Part shown: positions 9,907 through 18,711 of the stretch, one piece after another
How the letters are laid out: the number at the start of each line of letters is the position of its first letter
Position numbering within the stretch: the first letter of the stretch is position 1
Assembly: GCF_000315625.1 (NCBI RefSeq)
Contig: NW_005434623.1
Span: forward strand, 410,768-461,323
Length of the DNA stretch: 50,556 nt
From: Guillardia theta CCMP2712
Lineage: Eukaryota > Cryptophyceae > Pyrenomonadales > Geminigeraceae
Direction of reading: 5' to 3'
Translations under genes and position numbers: made by a program
The notes under the pieces: model-generated
What the model saw: the letters and a program-made list of their open reading frames with translations, nothing else
Told to the model about the DNA's origin: nothing
Databases searched by the model: none

Positions 9907-10575
9907 ATGCAGCAGCAGTCTTCCTCCTCCCCCTCCTCCCCCCTCCTCGACCTCCCCTCCGACCTCCCCAGAGTCGAGATCTTCCCCCGCAAGAAGCAAG
10001 GCCAGAAGTCCCTCTCCAAGCGCCAGGGCGTCAGCTTGACCTTGACCGACGTCCAAGGGATGTTCCATCTCAGGCAGTCAGAGGCTGCCAAGCTCCTGGT
10101 AAGCGCCTCCTCTACCTTGCTCTATCTCCTTGCAACCAATCTCACCCGCTTTTCCTCCCAGGGCATCTCCCTTACCGCCATGAAGTGCGCATGCCGTAGG
10201 ATGGGGGTGACGCGCTGGCCGTACTCACGTCACCGGCAGTCGCCCGTCACGATGCAGGACCAGCATCATGCTGCTGGAGCGAGCACGGAGGTACCGGCCA
10301 CCCCCGGCTGGCAGGAGGGAGACGCTTGCGGGGATCATCTGTCGAGTGCGAGCTCGCCGCATGCTGGAGCAGACTCAGACGACATGTCGGACATGGAGAC
10401 GATCTGCTATGCAGGGGAGGGCGCGAGCCCGTCATCACCATCCATGTTGCAGGATACCGCGCAGTGGAGCTCAGAAGGCATGGAGCCGGAGGAGGAGCCG
10501 CTAGAGAGGGAGTGGATCGAGTGGTACATGAAGACACCGGATGTTGGGAGCGAGGAGACACTGACGATGTCATGA
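9907..10575 (+). CDS. RWP-RK domain protein, copy 3 (mosaic of copies 1 and 2)
   Basis: Third RWP-RK paralogue. Exon 1 is 9907-10098 and exon 2 is 10162-10575, with intron 10099-10161 (63 nt) identical to that of copy 1. Exon 1 differs from copy 1 at very few bases. The RWP-RK C-terminal half (CACRRMGV) matches copy 2, the acidic middle (HAGADSDDMSDMETICYAG) matches copy 1, and the tail (EPEEEPLERE ... VGSEETLTMS) matches copy 2. The spliced protein is about 201 residues. The frame is open upstream to an ATG at 9778, so a longer N-terminus is possible; 9907 is chosen because MQQQSSSS is shared with copy 1. Expected to act in the nucleus as a DNA-binding regulator. Confidence 0.8.
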   Translation: MQQQSSSSPSSPLLDLPSDLPRVEIFPRKKQGQKSLSKRQGVSLTLTDVQGMFHLRQSEAAKLLVSASSTLLYLLATNLTRFSSQGISLTAMKCACRRMGVTRWPYSRHRQSPVTMQDQHHAAGASTEVPATPGWQEGDACGDHLSSASSPHAGADSDDMSDMETICYAGEGASPSSPSMLQDTAQWSSEGMEPEEEPLEREWIEWYMKTPDVGSEETLTMS

Positions 10576-10698
10576 TGGAGAGTGTTATGGTGAAGTGGAG
10601 AGAGGTGGTACGATCGATCGATTGATGAACCATTTGCTAAGGTTGTCTGTACATTTAGAAGTGAACTAAGAATGAACGAGTGATCGGTAGAGTCAGGA

Positions 10699-12482
10699 TC
10701 AGAGCTCGAGTTTTGTGACTCTGAAGTTGAAGTTTGCCCCATGATAACGAGCACGGACCTGTGTGGGAGAGACAAATTTTGAGATTTGTCAACATCATCA
10801 CAGCTGACCTGTTTGCCGATCAACTCGGCGGCATCGGACGTTGTCATTGCGAACTTGATTGTGTCCTCGAACTGTTCGACTTCAACGGTATCCTGGGGGA
10901 AGGCTTTGGAGGAAAGCTTTCAAATGCGTCAATCCCATGATGGGCTTCTTCAAGGAGAACAAACCATCTTAGTTTTCTTCTTTTTCGTCACTTTCTCTGC
11001 ATCTGCTTCCTTGGCTTCGCCTGGCAAGAACTCAGCGCTGCTGGGCTGATCCCTGTTGGATCACCTTCATCCTGATTGCTTTCAAGCCCCATCTTCTTCC
11101 TGATCTCCTTGCGGTCTCTTGGATTAAACTCGTCATTTGTAAACCTTCCTTCCTGCAGTTTTGATCTTGCTTCAGACCCAACACTCTCTGCGACAAGTCG
11201 CAAGCAGCCCAACCCTCACCTGTACCGTCACTCCTGACGTCTCGCTGTGCCAATCCGCGATCCCGCCCATGATCTGAAGCATGTCCACCTCGTGTTTCTC
11301 ATCTGCTCGTATCTGCCCGTATCGTCCTGTCTCTCCCACGTGTCTGAACCTGCGCACTGCGTTCGCGATCGCTGCGACCCTGCGGCCCCTCAGTCAGCTT
11401 CAAGCAGCTCCTGCAGGTGAGACCCACGGATCGAGCATGGTGCTTGTTGCTATCCGGCAGATACCGTCGCCATGCCGCATTCCCTTGCGCCAGAATCCGA
11501 GGTACACAGTGCCGCTCTTGGACAGTCGTTTCCCGATCCCATCTGGGAGAGCGTTGAACACAACGAGCATGCCAGCAGGTCAGCAGCAGCTCACGGTACT
11601 TGTCGTTCCGCCATTGGCCCGCATATTCTCTGTGCGGCTCGTCCGGGTGCTCACAGAAGAAGTACCTGAGGCAACAGCTCAAAGCCTGCTGGGGTCGGAA
11701 ACACAACTCACATCCCACTCCCGTGCCGATCGCCGAGGTTCCATTCACCGGAGTATGCTGCTCCGGAGGCGTACTCCGCAACCTTGGTGCGACAGGGGTC
11801 AGCGATCGAGCGACAAGAGGCGGTGAGGTACCCCCATGCCGTGAGGAAGTCCCTGGTACCACATGCCCTGGTACGTGTCCCCCGTCGGCCATGTAAGGAT
11901 TCCGTTGCCATGGCTGCAGGACGTCAGCGCCCGAGGCTGACAGGGGTGGAGGAGGAGGAGACCGTTTTCTCTCGTTCACTTCTCCCTCGTAGACGCTCCC
12001 GTCTGGATACTCGATCTTGGTGATGCCTGTCCTGACGATGATATCCGGCGTCCCAAGCACGACTCGCCTCTGAGCACCGACACATGAGCGGAAAGAGAAG
12101 AGGAGGTCAGAGAACCTTGAGCATGGCACGTGATGGCCATGGAGCATGCGGGATGGTATCGAGATACTCAGCACCAGGGATGACAGGAGCAGCAGCTTGC
12201 CACTGTACGCACGAAAAGTCAGCTTGCTCATGGCTGCCCTCCACCCTCCACCTTGGCTTCCTCCTCCTGCTCCAACAAGCTCCCTTTCTGCCCTTTCAGC
12301 CTCTCGATGTAGAGATCCGCATCCAGTCTTTCATATCTCTCTGGTATCGAGAATCTTGAGCATGTTTTGCACATCCTGTTTCTCCTTCCCACTTTCGATG
12401 TCTCGAACTCTTTCGCTGTCTTGTACTTGTAACAACGAGAGCATAGGACTCTGTCATCAGACTTGGCTTGTCCTGCCTTCAT
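10699..12482 (-). CDS. Zinc-finger-like/MORN-repeat protein, multi-exon
   Basis: The start ATG at 12482 follows an in-frame stop. Exon 1 (12228-12482) has a CxxC...CxxC element (VLCSRCYKYKTAKEF ... MCKTC), possibly a zinc ribbon. After small introns, five MORN repeats follow: YPDGSVYEGEVNERKRHGNG (exon 11963-12069 into the next), GDTYQGMWYQGLPHGMG, SGAAYSGEWNLGDRHGSG, EYAGQWRNDKYHGIG and SGTVYLGFWRKGMRHGDG. Introns of 39-74 nt restore the frame each time, for example a 52-nt one between NDKY and HGIG. The C-terminal part (VRRFRHVGETGRYGQIRADE) ends in a basic exon at 10965-11020, then 10809-10892 and 10699-10758 (ending FRVTKLEL). MORN repeats usually mediate membrane or cytoskeletal scaffolding. 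The specific role is unknown. Confidence 0.62.
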
Positions 12483-12699
12483 GTACAGATGCCTGGTCTG
12501 TCACTTGTAAACCTGAACCTTCGATGTCATCTCATCGCCATCACAAAAGCTGTTATGTCAGCAGACAAGGTATCTCAAGGGCTCCAGATGCCTTCTGACA
12601 TTCTCTGTCATTACCCATGACATTCTTTCAAGCTCCCCTGTTTGTCTCTCCATATTATCAACCCCCTGGTCCCTTTCCTCTCACGCTGACTCTCCCTGC

Positions 12700-12908
12700 T
12701 CCCTATCAAGCTCTCAGTCTACTCCAATCTACACAGTTTGTCGCCCTTGCATTCCCTTTCCATCCCTCAGCTCCCCTCAGCTCCCCTCAGCTCCTCCTCT
12801 ATCCGCCTCCTCTCCTACCCCTTTGTCCCTCTCCCTCCCTCCCTCCCTCCCTCCCTCCCTCCCTCCCTCTCTCCCTCCCTCCCTCTCTCCCTCCCTCCCT
12901 CCCTCCCT

Positions 12909-12963
<55 letters not shown>
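12700..12963. repeat. (CCCT)n then (CT)n repeat
   Basis: TCCC-type repeats turn into a pure CT run at 12916-12963, ending at the assembly gap. No gene is visible from 12483 to 13663. Confidence 0.95.
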
Positions 12964-13063
12964 NNNNNNNNNNNNNNNNNNNNNNNNNNNNNNNNNNNNN
13001 NNNNNNNNNNNNNNNNNNNNNNNNNNNNNNNNNNNNNNNNNNNNNNNNNNNNNNNNNNNNNNN
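12964..13063. other. Assembly gap (100 N)
   Basis: Exactly 100 N bases interrupt a CT microsatellite. The round number suggests a gap of unknown true size. Confidence 0.99.
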
Positions 13064-13072
13064 GTCGTCGTC

Positions 13073-13073
<1 letters not shown>

Positions 13074-13139
<66 letters not shown>

Positions 13140-13185
13140 CTCTCTCCTCCCTCCCTCCCTTCCTCCCTCCTCTCTCTCTCTCTCG
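13074..13185. repeat. (CT)n/(CCCT)n repeat after the gap
   Basis: The CT array resumes after a short GTCGTCGTCGT stretch and then shades into CCCT repeats. Confidence 0.95.
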
Positions 13186-13289
13186 CTTCTTCACCTGCAT
13201 CTTCCGAAGGTCTGCGGTTATCCGGCATCTGCCAGCATCATGTGTCGCTACCAGCGAACGGGAGTTGAGCCCCTCGTCCCCCACATACC

Positions 13290-13610
13290 CGTCATTTATT
13301 CACGGTGCCGCAGCGGTGCCGCCGCGGGGCCCGGCCGGCCCGGCCACTGAGCCCCCTGGGCGCGGGGCCCGGGGCCCGGGTGAACTTCCGAACTCGGAAG
13401 TCGACGGGCCGCAACTTGGCAAACACTTACTAGTCGGACTAGTGCCGGGCCGATCAGCCCGGAACGGATCCCGGGCCCACACCGGAGTCTGCGGCAGACC
13501 AGCAGGCCGGGCCGCACGACCACTCGAGCGGACTCGGATGATCGCCAAGTCGCCGGCCGTTGAAGACCGTGACTGCGGCATCATGTGGCCGCAGGTGAGA
13601 GTGACTCGTT
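13290..13610. repeat. GC-rich palindromic repeat island C
   Basis: GGGGCCCGGCCGGCCCGGCC and GGGGCCCGGGGCCCGGG near 13323-13382, with CACTGAG, GAACTTCCGAACTCGG and GACTAGT/ACTAGTC words. It sits about 50 bp beyond the stop codon of the MTR4 gene. Confidence 0.65.
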
Positions 13611-13663
13611 AAGAGGATGTAATGTGCATTCAAACAAAGGCTGTCTCCAATCTACATAAGGTT

Positions 13664-14046
13664 CTACAAGTACAAGGAAGCTGCAAACACAATGTCTCTC
13701 TTCATCATCTTCGACGCTTCTTTGAACTTCTTCTCAAGCTCCGTGTTGCCAATAACTTTACATACACCTACAGCAAGTCACTTCTTCCACATGCAAACAT
13801 CCGCCACCATCCCCCTCCCTCCCTCATTCCTTCCCCTCGCTCCCTCCCGTCCTCCCTCGCTCCCTCCCTCTTCTCTTTAGCTCACCCGCTAGCTGTGTCA
13901 CGAGCTCCTCGAGTCGGCGGATGCATCGGATGACGCTCCCTTCGAAGATCTGCTAGACCATCAGGCAGAGAAAGAGAAGCGGAACGAGGCAGGCAGGCAG
14001 ACGGACAGACGGACAGACGGACAGGCAGGCAGGCAGGCAGGCAGGT

Positions 14047-14081
<35 letters not shown>

Positions 14082-17000
14082 CAAGAAGCAAGAGACCAAG
14101 GGCTGGGTACCTCAGACTTAGCCATCAGGTCGACGAACTTCACTCCTTGGCACCACCTCAGCGTCATCTCCGCTAGCCCAGCCTTGAACTTCTTGACGTA
14201 CTCCTCCACGTCCACTTGTAGCTTGCTCTCAGACTGCACGGTCGCCACCTCCTTGCCTTGTCCTTGAGCACGTCGATGGGCCTCTTGAGCTCGTCCGGAA
14301 GTCGGAGGTTCTCGTCGGTCTTCTCGTCGAAGACGAAGCAGGAGAGCACAGCAGCGCAGACCTGGAGGAGAGCGTGAGGACGCGAGAAGGAGGGGGGGGG
14401 GGGAAGGGGAAAGGAGACAAGGGATGGAGGGGAAGGGGGGGAGGAAGGGAAGTTGGGAGGGGACGAGGAGGGAGGGAACGAAGGGAAAGAAAGAAGTGGT
14501 GGGGGTAAAAAGGCGAAGCATGAGACTTTCAGGAGTGGAGAGGGGCTGAAGGCTAGGAGGAGAGATGAAGTGCGAGGGGGAGCAGAGACGCAGGGCGGGA
14601 GCTAGAAACGTGAGGGAGGAGGGAGCTAGATCCTATACCTCAGGCGCGAGGTCATTGAAGACTCCTTCAAAGATCAGCTCAGTCAGAACAAGCTCGTCCC
14701 CGCAGTCGATCTCTGCGGCTGCCCTCCCCTTGATCTGGACCACATCCTCCCCGTCCGTGTACTTGAGCCTTCTCAAGACCCTCTTCATCCCCTTGAGCTC
14801 GCTCCTGAACACCATCCCGCTCGCTCCCTTCATGCTCTTCTGCAGCACAGCGATGGAGGACGCAATCGCAAGCTTCTTCTTGTAGCTCTCGTACGCCTTT
14901 GCATACTTGGAACTGCTCTTGTTCACCTTGTGCTGCTTCACCTTGGTCTCCAGCGACTCGCTCTTGCGCACCAGCCGCTGGAACTCCTCCTCCTTGATCT
15001 GCATGTCCTCCACAGGATCCAGCAGCGGGATGCCATCGGGAAACCGCTCCTGCACCACTGACATGGTCTTGCCGACTGACCTCCTGTTCTCTGCCGACCG
15101 CAGGTCCTGGGGGACGTAGACTCTGATCGAGCTCAAACTCTTGACCATGGACAGCGGCAGTTGCACCACTTGGATCTCATGCTTTTCTCCTTCCCGAGGA
15201 GGGTGGAACGAGTCGTTGTCCCCGACCGGCATCTCCTTCCCAGTCGGGAGGATGATAGTCTTCCTCGTCGAGCAGGGCAGGAGGAGGTCGAGGAGGTACG
15301 AGGCGCCAGGGCTGCCCTTGTCCTTTTCCTTCTCCGCCTTCTTGAAGCTCACCAGCACTCCCCATCCCCATGTTTGAGCATGCGTCTCGTCTGCAAAGCA
15401 CTCCACGAACCTCCCGGGGTTGAGAAAGTTCACGGCGACCTTGGGGGACAGAACGTACGATCTCATCTCCTCCTCCACCTTCCCCCGCTGCGTCACCAGC
15501 TCGTGGTACTCCGCAACCAGCCCCTCGTCGTGCACCACCAGCTGCCTCCTCTCAACCTCCAGGTCCTCAATCTGACCCTGCAGGTCGGGCGCCTGCTTGT
15601 CCATCTGGAACTGGTAGAAAGATCTCTTGATCAGGTACTCCGGGTCCGCCCCCTCGAACCGCAGCAGGTTCAGGAGCATGTTGTACCCCAGCCTGAAAGA
15701 GGAGTTGAGGGGGTCCGACTGACCCTTCACCATCCCCTTCGCCACGTCAGGCTCCATCTTCTCGTCCACCATGAGGATCACGATACCTCTATCGTCCAGC
15801 CCTCGTCTCCCTGCTCGCCCGCTCATCTGGATGTACTCTCCTCCCGACACCCACCGGAACGAGTCTCCGTCCCACTTCCTCACCCCCGTGAACACGCACG
15901 TCTTGGCCGGCATGTTGAGCCCCATGCTGAAAGTCTCGGTCGCGCAGAGGCACTTGATCAGGCCCTCCTGGAACAGAATCTCAATCACCTCCTTGAGGAT
16001 CGGAAGGAGGCCGCTGTGGTGGATGCCGATGCCGCGCTTCAGCAGCGGGAGGATCCCCTCCACAGCTGGGATCTTGCGATCGTCGGCAGAGAGCGAGTCG
16101 ACGGCGCTGTTGAAGATCATATCGATGTTGGCCTTCTCGTCGTCGTTGTTGAAGTCCAACTTGGACATCTGCAGGGCGAGGGCCTCGCAATCTTTCTTGG
16201 AGAAGCAGAACACGATCACGGGGTCATAGTTCTTCTCCATTATCATCTTGATGATCTTGTAGATATCGCTCCCTCCGCGCTCCTTGATCTTCCCCTTCGT
16301 CCCCGGCCCTCCCTTCTTCCTCGCTGCGATCTCCGTATTCGCTGCCGACGTGTCCAGCCTCGCCAGCGCCTTGTGAAAGTTCTCCTCCCTGAAGTTGCCG
16401 TCCTCGTCCACCACCAGGTACAGCCCTTCACCCCCAGCTGGGAACATGTAGTGCTGGAGGGGAGTTGGGCGGTAGTCCGTGTAGATCACGTTGCAGGGCT
16501 GGGAGTGGACCCGGGAAACCCAGCAGGCAAAGTCAGGGGCGTTGGGGATGGTGGCGCTGAGGAAGACGAATCGGATTTTGGAAGGGACGAGGACGATGCT
16601 CTCCTCCCACACCACTCCTCTCTCCCTGTCTCGCATGTAGTGGATCTCGTCGTAGATGATCCACACCAGCTCGCGGATCAGCTCGCTGCCCTTGTACAGC
16701 ATGCTCCGGAGAATCTCCGTCGTCATCACCAGCAAGCTTGCCTCGGGGTTGATGGTGATGTCACCAGTCATGAGCCCCACGTCTTGGAACTCGTCCGTCA
16801 GCTCTCGAAACTTCTGGTTCGACAGCGCCTTGATAGGGGAGGTGTACACAACCCTCTGCTTGTCTCGCAGCGCCATGGCGATCGCGTACTCGGCCACCGC
16901 CGTCTTGCCTGCCGACGTATGCGCCGACACCAGCACAGACTGGCCCTTCTCAAGGCTCTTCACAGCTGCTGCCTGGAAGGGATCTAGCTGGAACTTGTAC

Positions 17001-17377
17001 TCCTTGGCCGGAGGCTTCGGGGGAACGGGGCGCTGCACCTCCTCCAGGGTCATGGTGGGAGGGATGGCGATGTGATGGCGGCAGGCCTTCCTGCCTGACT
17101 CCTGTCCCTCCGGCGTTATGTCGTAGATCTTCACGCTGCCTTCTCCCGTCACAGGGCACAACTTGGCATCCTCGTTCCTCTTTGACTTCTTCGACTCTGA
17201 AGGTTTCTCCTCCTCCTCCCCCTCCTCCTCCTCCTCGTTGTCCTCCTCCTTGGCTACTGCATCCTCGGCACTTGGTCTCTTCCTCTTCCCCGCTTCCTCT
17301 TCCTCCACTTGTTTGTGTCCACCGGAGCTGTTTTCTTCCTTCTTGGTGAAGAAATCGAAAAGCTCGTCTTCATCCAT
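13664..17377 (-). CDS. MTR4: MTR4-type DExH exosome RNA helicase (frameshifted)
   Basis: Nuclear Ski2-like ATP-dependent RNA helicase that feeds RNAs to the exosome as part of TRAMP-like complexes. Exon 1 (14639-17377) encodes 913 residues: an acidic N-terminus, Walker A AHTSAGKT (152-159), DEIH (243-246), SAT, and motif VI QMSGRAGRRG, then the arch region. Exon 2 (14111-14361) continues VCAAVLSCFVFDEKTDENLRLP. Exon 3 (13886-13952) gives QIFEGSVIRCIRRLEEL. Exon 4 (13664-13767) ends MKRDIVFAASLYL, the hallmark MTR4 C-terminus. Total about 1,050 residues, as in animal and yeast MTR4. Exon 2 carries an apparent one-base deletion near 14253-14258: the frame must change between LKDKA and KEVATVQSE, otherwise a stop follows. 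DEIH and the conserved tail favour MTR4 over SKI2. Confidence 0.95.
13978..14092. repeat. (GGCA)n repeat in MTR4 intron
   Basis: A GGCA tetranucleotide array with GACA/GACG variants fills the intron between MTR4 exons 2 and 3. Confidence 0.92.
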
Positions 17378-17939
17378 GCTGGCCGCTGCTGACGACTACA
17401 CAACAGCTGTCAGGTTACAGCAAGGGCAAAAACCTTTCACTTGCATCCTCTTCCCTCTGCATGTTCATCACTACCACCTTTATCTCTTCTACTTTCATCT
17501 CATGAACTGACAGTTGATAATACCCTTTGCTAGTATGCTCCAAAACTGCCGCTAACGTTCCGCCAGTCTGCTGATGCCTCTACTCCTGACTTCTCTTCCC
17601 CTCAATCCGCGTGTCACTCTATCCACTAGCACGACTCCTGCAGCAAGTCCTTGATGCACGCCCGTCGTCCGTCGTGCATCAAAGCTCTCGCAAGTTCTCT
17701 CACCGTCCGATCAGTCCTCATGCGCTGTCTCCACTGACATCGCTGTCCCCACTGACAACACTATGACCCACTCTTCATGCTGCTTCACCTCCTCGTCTTG
17801 GCACCTGCTGCTCCCATCTCTCTCTCTCCTCTCATCGTCTGTCCTGTTCTTGTCCTCCCTGATGTTCCCATCCCATAGCAGCACGTGAAGCTTCCAGCGT
17901 ATCGAGTGCCACCCCTCCCTCATGATACCCCATCTTCGC
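17378..17939. promoter_or_regulatory. Upstream region of MTR4, divergent from the giant fibre gene
   Basis: The 1.3-kb spacer 17378-18711 separates two divergent genes and should hold both promoters. No TATA box or other motif is clear. The half nearest MTR4 is ordinary unique sequence with a short GCACGACGGACGACGGGCGTGC-like inverted repeat near 17655-17685. Confidence 0.35.
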
Positions 17940-18540
17940 CAGTGAAAGAAGGGGGTGTTTTACCTTTATTCATGCCGGGCTGGGCCGCTTTGAGTAAAGC
18001 CAGGCTGGGTACTGACGGTGCCCCGGCCAGATCCCGGGCCGAGTCCGATGCCATGATCTGCCGGGCCGCGGCCCGGCCCGCCGTGAACCGTTGAACTTCG
18101 GAACGATCCCCGGGCGGCGGTACCGTACTACGGTACACGGCACTCCGACGAGTCGCTCTACCCAGTTCGAAGTTCAAGACGGCAGTGAAAAATGTAACTC
18201 AGTGAAACCGTCGTTGCGGGGGCCCCGGGGCCCGGCCCGGAAAGGCGTCCTGACGCCGCACTGGGGCCGGCCGGCACGCCGCCGGGCCACGGTTCGATCG
18301 CCGGCGGCGCCACCGCCGGGCCCGGCCGGGCGGCCGGGCGGCCCGTCTGGTCACCGCCGAGTCAGAGGCTCATCAGTACTGTAGTCAACTCTTGAACAAC
18401 TGTAGTCAATGAGGTAGTCAATCCGTTTGACCGCCCTGAGGTGATGTAGTCAATATCAACCGAATAATATTGACTATAGAGGCTCACATGACGGCTGTTG
18501 CCAAAAGCCGCACTCACTGTAGTCAAGCCGCTAGGGAAAT
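17940..18540. repeat. GC-rich palindromic repeat island D with TAGTCAA repeats
   Basis: GGGGGCCCCGGGGCCCGGCCCGG near 18219-18240 and GGGCCCGGCCGGGCGGCCGGGC near 18318-18340, plus GTTGAACTTCGGAACG and ACTCAGTG. The right edge holds at least five copies of TGTAGTCAA or TAGTCAAT (18379-18525) and the inverse TTGACTAT. It lies in the divergent MTR4/fibre promoter region. Confidence 0.65.
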
Positions 18541-18711
18541 GGCAGGCGGCAGATAGAAGGCGACGGTGATGGGAGAGGAGGAAGGAGGAGCGAAGACAAA
18601 CAGCAGCGGCAGATGAGTGCTTGCTGTCCAGCTATGGCCTCTCTGTGCTACCATCTTCCCCTGGGAGGAGAGGAGGAGCGCTGAGCTCTCCCTAGTCTCC
18701 ATACTGAAAGG

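Noticed and set aside
11600-11670. Frameshift in the MORN gene
   Set aside because: A 52-nt GT-AG intron between NDKY and HGIG restores the frame and completes a MORN repeat.
12617-13612. Frames across the N gap with SLSLSL repeats
   Set aside because: Translations of CT and CCCT repeats joined through N bases.
15161-16987. A 608-codon plus-strand frame opposite the MTR4 gene
   Set aside because: It is the antisense shadow of a conserved helicase exon; its His/Leu/Val-rich composition reflects codon usage of MTR4.
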